64,000 nt of DNA from JABCPE02 sp963530295. Lineage in GTDB: Bacteria; Bacteroidota; Bacteroidia; Flavobacteriales; Weeksellaceae. The DNA lies in assembly GCA_963530295.1 (NCBI GenBank), contig CAUSCF010000005.1, forward strand, positions 34,358 to 98,357, in the 5' to 3' direction. This document shows positions 61,659 to 64,000 of the stretch, one piece after another. The notes beneath the pieces are model-generated. The model worked only from the letters and a program-made list of their open reading frames with translations, was not told where the DNA came from and ran no database searches. The stretch's first letter is position 1, and every line of letters begins with the position of its first letter. The position numbers were made by a program, and so were the translations under genes.

Positions 61659-63326
61659 ATGAAAAAAGTACTCATTGCAGCGGCGTTTTTAGCGTCTTTT
61701 AGTTTTGCTTTTGCACAAGACAAAATGCAAAATAATGATTTGAAAACTTGGTATCACAAAGATTTTTCAACTACCAATGTTTACGGTGTTAATACCAACA
61801 ATGCTTACAAGTTCTTAGAATCCAAAGGATTAAAGCCAAGAACTGTTGTAGTAGGTGTTTTGGATAGCGGTGTGGAAGTAGACCACCCAGGACTGATTAA
61901 CAACATGTGGAAAAACCCAAATGAAATCCCAAACAACGGTATAGATGATGATAAAAACGGATATGTAGATGATATCTATGGATGGAACTTCATTGGTGGA
62001 AAAACAGCTGATGTAGATGCTGATAACCTAGAAGTAACCAGAGTTGTAAAAAAATATCAGCCAATATTTGAAGGATCTGATTCTGCTAAAAACAGAGCAA
62101 ATCAGGCAAAAATGCCAGAAGAATATGCTATGTACCAAAAGTCTAAAAAACTATTTGATGAAAAAGGTTCAGAAGCTAAGCAATATTATCAGTATTTTTC
62201 TGGATTTAATAACGCTATTCCAAGTATCGTAAAAACTCTAAATGGAAAAACTTTAACTAAAGCAAATTTAGCAGCTATAAAACCTGCTTCTCAAGAAGAC
62301 AGCAGAAACTTGCAGATTTTAAATTCTCTTGTTCAAGAGGCTGAAAATGTAGGAAAAACTCCAAAAGAAGTTGAAGAATTATTGAAAAAAGAGGTTGAAG
62401 GTGCTCTAAAACACTACGAATCTCAGGCTACAAAACATTATAACCTTGATTTTGACCCAAGAAAAGAAATCGTAGGAGATAATTATGACAATTATAACGA
62501 AAAACACTACGGAAACAACCATTACGAAGGGCCTGATGCATCTCACGGAACGCACGTTTCTGGAATCATCGCAGGACTTCCTCACGGAAATGAGGCTCAG
62601 TATGGTGTAGCTCATAAAGTGGCTAAAATAATGACTGTAAGAGCAGTTCCAGATGGAGATGAAAGAGATAAAGATGTTGCTAATGCCATCAGATACGCAG
62701 TAGACAATGGAGCTAAAATCCTTAACATGAGTTTCGGTAAGGCTGTATCTCCAGGGAAAAAATATGTTTGGGATGCTATGAAATACGCAGAGAAAAAAGG
62801 AGTTCTTCTAGTAAAAGCAGCAGGAAATGATAACCAAAACATCGGAGAAAATGAGTATTTCCCTACTAATTTCATGAAGCAGTCAGACGAAAAACCATTC
62901 GTTAGCAACATGATAGTGGTAGGAGCTAGCACAAACAACAACCAAAACCTAAGAGCTAGATTCTCTAACTACAATGGTAAAATGGTAGATGTTTTCGCGC
63001 CAGGACAAGAAATCTACTCTACTGTTCCAGATGCTAAATACGAATACCTACAAGGAACTTCTATGGCATCTCCAGTGGTAGCAGGTGCGGCGGCTGTGCT
63101 TTGGGCATATATGCCAAGCCTTACTCCTCAGCAGATCAAAGAAGCACTCGTAAAAACAGTAAATAAATCTACTGTAAATGCAAATGTAGATTCTAGTGCA
63201 AACTTTGACCAAATTTCAGTTGCAGGAGGTGTAATAGACCTTTACAAAGCGGCTCAGTATGCTTATGATAATTTTTACAACAAAAAAGGAGTAAAAACAA
63301 ACAGAAAAGCAGCTAAGGCAAAATAA
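61659..63326 (+). CDS. secreted subtilisin-like serine protease (S8)
   Basis: 555 aa; signal peptide ending FAFAQ (about residue 20). Catalytic triad D69 (VLDSGVEV), H296 (HGTHVSG) and S468 (GTSMASP). The interval between D and H is unusually long because of an insertion of about 170 residues rich in Lys/Glu and coiled-coil character. No C-terminal sorting domain of the T9SS type was recognised; the tail ends NRKAAKAK. Last gene of the operon, followed by a terminator. Confidence 0.9.
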   Translation: MKKVLIAAAFLASFSFAFAQDKMQNNDLKTWYHKDFSTTNVYGVNTNNAYKFLESKGLKPRTVVVGVLDSGVEVDHPGLINNMWKNPNEIPNNGIDDDKNGYVDDIYGWNFIGGKTADVDADNLEVTRVVKKYQPIFEGSDSAKNRANQAKMPEEYAMYQKSKKLFDEKGSEAKQYYQYFSGFNNAIPSIVKTLNGKTLTKANLAAIKPASQEDSRNLQILNSLVQEAENVGKTPKEVEELLKKEVEGALKHYESQATKHYNLDFDPRKEIVGDNYDNYNEKHYGNNHYEGPDASHGTHVSGIIAGLPHGNEAQYGVAHKVAKIMTVRAVPDGDERDKDVANAIRYAVDNGAKILNMSFGKAVSPGKKYVWDAMKYAEKKGVLLVKAAGNDNQNIGENEYFPTNFMKQSDEKPFVSNMIVVGASTNNNQNLRARFSNYNGKMVDVFAPGQEIYSTVPDAKYEYLQGTSMASPVVAGAAAVLWAYMPSLTPQQIKEALVKTVNKSTVNANVDSSANFDQISVAGGVIDLYKAAQYAYDNFYNKKGVKTNRKAAKAK

Positions 63327-63339
63327 TAATTAAATAGAA

Positions 63340-63367
63340 AAACGCTTCCTATTTTGGAAGCGTTTTT
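63340..63367 (+). terminator. terminator after the subtilase gene
   Basis: Arms aaaaacgcttcc / ggaagcgttttt around a short loop, with T residues following. Confidence 0.85.
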
Positions 63368-63410
63368 AATTGTAAATAAACACCACCATTTCAGTGGTGT
63401 TATTTTGTTT

Positions 63411-64000
63411 TTAATTAACAGGAACTGAATAGAACCAGTTTTCATACCAAGTTGTTCCATATACCTGACTAGCAGATGTGTTATATTCAAAGGCACTTCT
63501 GATAATATTAGGAACATCACTCTGTAAATTCAGATATAATGTCTGATAAGAATTAGTATTATTATTATAAATAAAATTCCCTACAAATTCATAATCATGC
63601 TCTAAATACGGATGGAACATTGTGTAGACAGGTTTTTCATTAGTGTAACCATTATTTGTTCCTACATCTTTCAGTCCCACATAGACTCTCGTATAAGCTT
63701 TTGTAGGGTTAGGTACTTGAGAACTCAATATGTGAAGCTTTACAAAAACCATGTTTGTCCCTGGTTTCACGACCACGGTAGCGATTTTATTCCAACGCGA
63801 ATTCCCTAATCTCACTCCTGCATTCCATGTAAATCTTCCTACAGCAGGAGCTCCTTTAAATAATTCTACATCTTTCCAAGTTCCTACACCATTAGCATCA
63901 CTGGTAAGGACTTTTCCAGCTCCTTGATTAGTATCTACTATTTTGATAGCAGTAGGTCCATTAGCCTCTATATGTAGTTTAGCATCAGGTTTGTATGTTC
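63411..64000 (-). CDS. 3' part of a secreted/tail-fibre-like repeat protein (runs off the window)
   Basis: The open frame continues past the internal GTG to the window end without a stop. The visible part reads PDAKLHIEANGPTAIKIVD, then GAGKVLTSDANGVGTWKDV, a module repeated in many flavobacterial surface proteins with phage-fibre-like origin, followed by a beta-rich C-terminal domain ending WYENWFYSVPVN. At least 190 codons are present; the N-terminus is beyond 64000. Confidence 0.65.
   Translation of the reverse strand, partial: TYKPDAKLHIEANGPTAIKIVDTNQGAGKVLTSDANGVGTWKDVELFKGAPAVGRFTWNAGVRLGNSRWNKIATVVVKPGTNMVFVKLHILSSQVPNPTKAYTRVYVGLKDVGTNNGYTNEKPVYTMFHPYLEHDYEFVGNFIYNNNTNSYQTLYLNLQSDVPNIIRSAFEYNTSASQVYGTTWYENWFYSVPVN

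Overview
ORGANISM. The window is AT-rich and reads as a chromosome of a Bacteroidota bacterium, most likely a flavobacterium of the Weeksellaceae (Chryseobacterium / Elizabethkingia / Riemerella group). The basis is the TAnnTTTG -7 boxes in front of most genes, lipoproteins with the SCxx lipobox, a DUF5686 outer-membrane protein next to prmA and a WbqC-like gene, and general protein flavour. No species can be named from sequence alone.

LAYOUT. (1) 1-2257: orphan immunity genes on the + strand: a frameshifted PoNi-type gene and two Imm11-like genes, one frameshifted. (2) 2394-8505: housekeeping: copper P1B-ATPase, SPFH lipoprotein, typA, DUF2085 protein and a frameshifted small membrane gene. 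(3) 8606-8678: initiator tRNA-Met, whose 3' end is one attachment core. (4) 8666-49333: a complete-looking temperate prophage of about 40.65 kb, bounded by an 18-bp direct repeat of the tRNA 3' end. (5) 49444-51672: a second orphan-immunity cluster on the - strand (one unknown protein plus two Imm11-like paralogues). (6) 51782-64000: tRNA-Arg(UCG), amino-acid permease, serS, two lipoproteins, L-asparaginase, then a five-gene + strand run (DUF5686, prmA, wbqC-like, cAMP phosphodiesterase, subtilase), and the 3' part of a secreted repeat protein running off the window.

PROPHAGE. The integrase (+) sits beside the left attachment site. Everything else up to the immunity switch is on the - strand and is read from right to left. 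Near 48.5-49.2 kb a small DNA-binding-like gene and an XRE repressor diverge from a region with two families of operator-like repeats, one of which recurs inside the repressor gene. Then come small early genes, a 988-aa primase-helicase and an OB-fold (DUF3127-like) protein. A 460-bp non-coding stretch with eight exact copies of TTGTAAGG follows and is a candidate origin. The morphogenesis genes come in an unusual order: S49 protease, scaffold-like, capsid, tail-tube-like, then terminase, adenine methyltransferase, portal, SGNH tail protein, lysis cassette (holin, one-molecule spanin, M15 endolysin), tape measure (1371 aa, so a long non-contractile tail is likely) and tail-tip proteins. No sheath or Mu-type transposase was seen.

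ACCESSORY CARGO. Several AT-rich 'moron' units interrupt the late genes, each carrying a TAnnTTTG promoter and in most cases an intrinsic terminator. The best candidate for something new is at 22974-24318. It is a two-gene unit made of a 349-aa protein with an EVE/PUA-like (Mrr-N-like) N-terminal part and a membrane segment, plus a 75-aa two-span membrane protein. It is bounded by 42-bp direct repeats that each contain a terminator and a promoter. A second unit (11934-13351) encodes an 83-aa protein and a 387-aa multi-span membrane protein; a third (22133-22906) is a surface lipoprotein. These could be exclusion or anti-phage functions, but that is inference.
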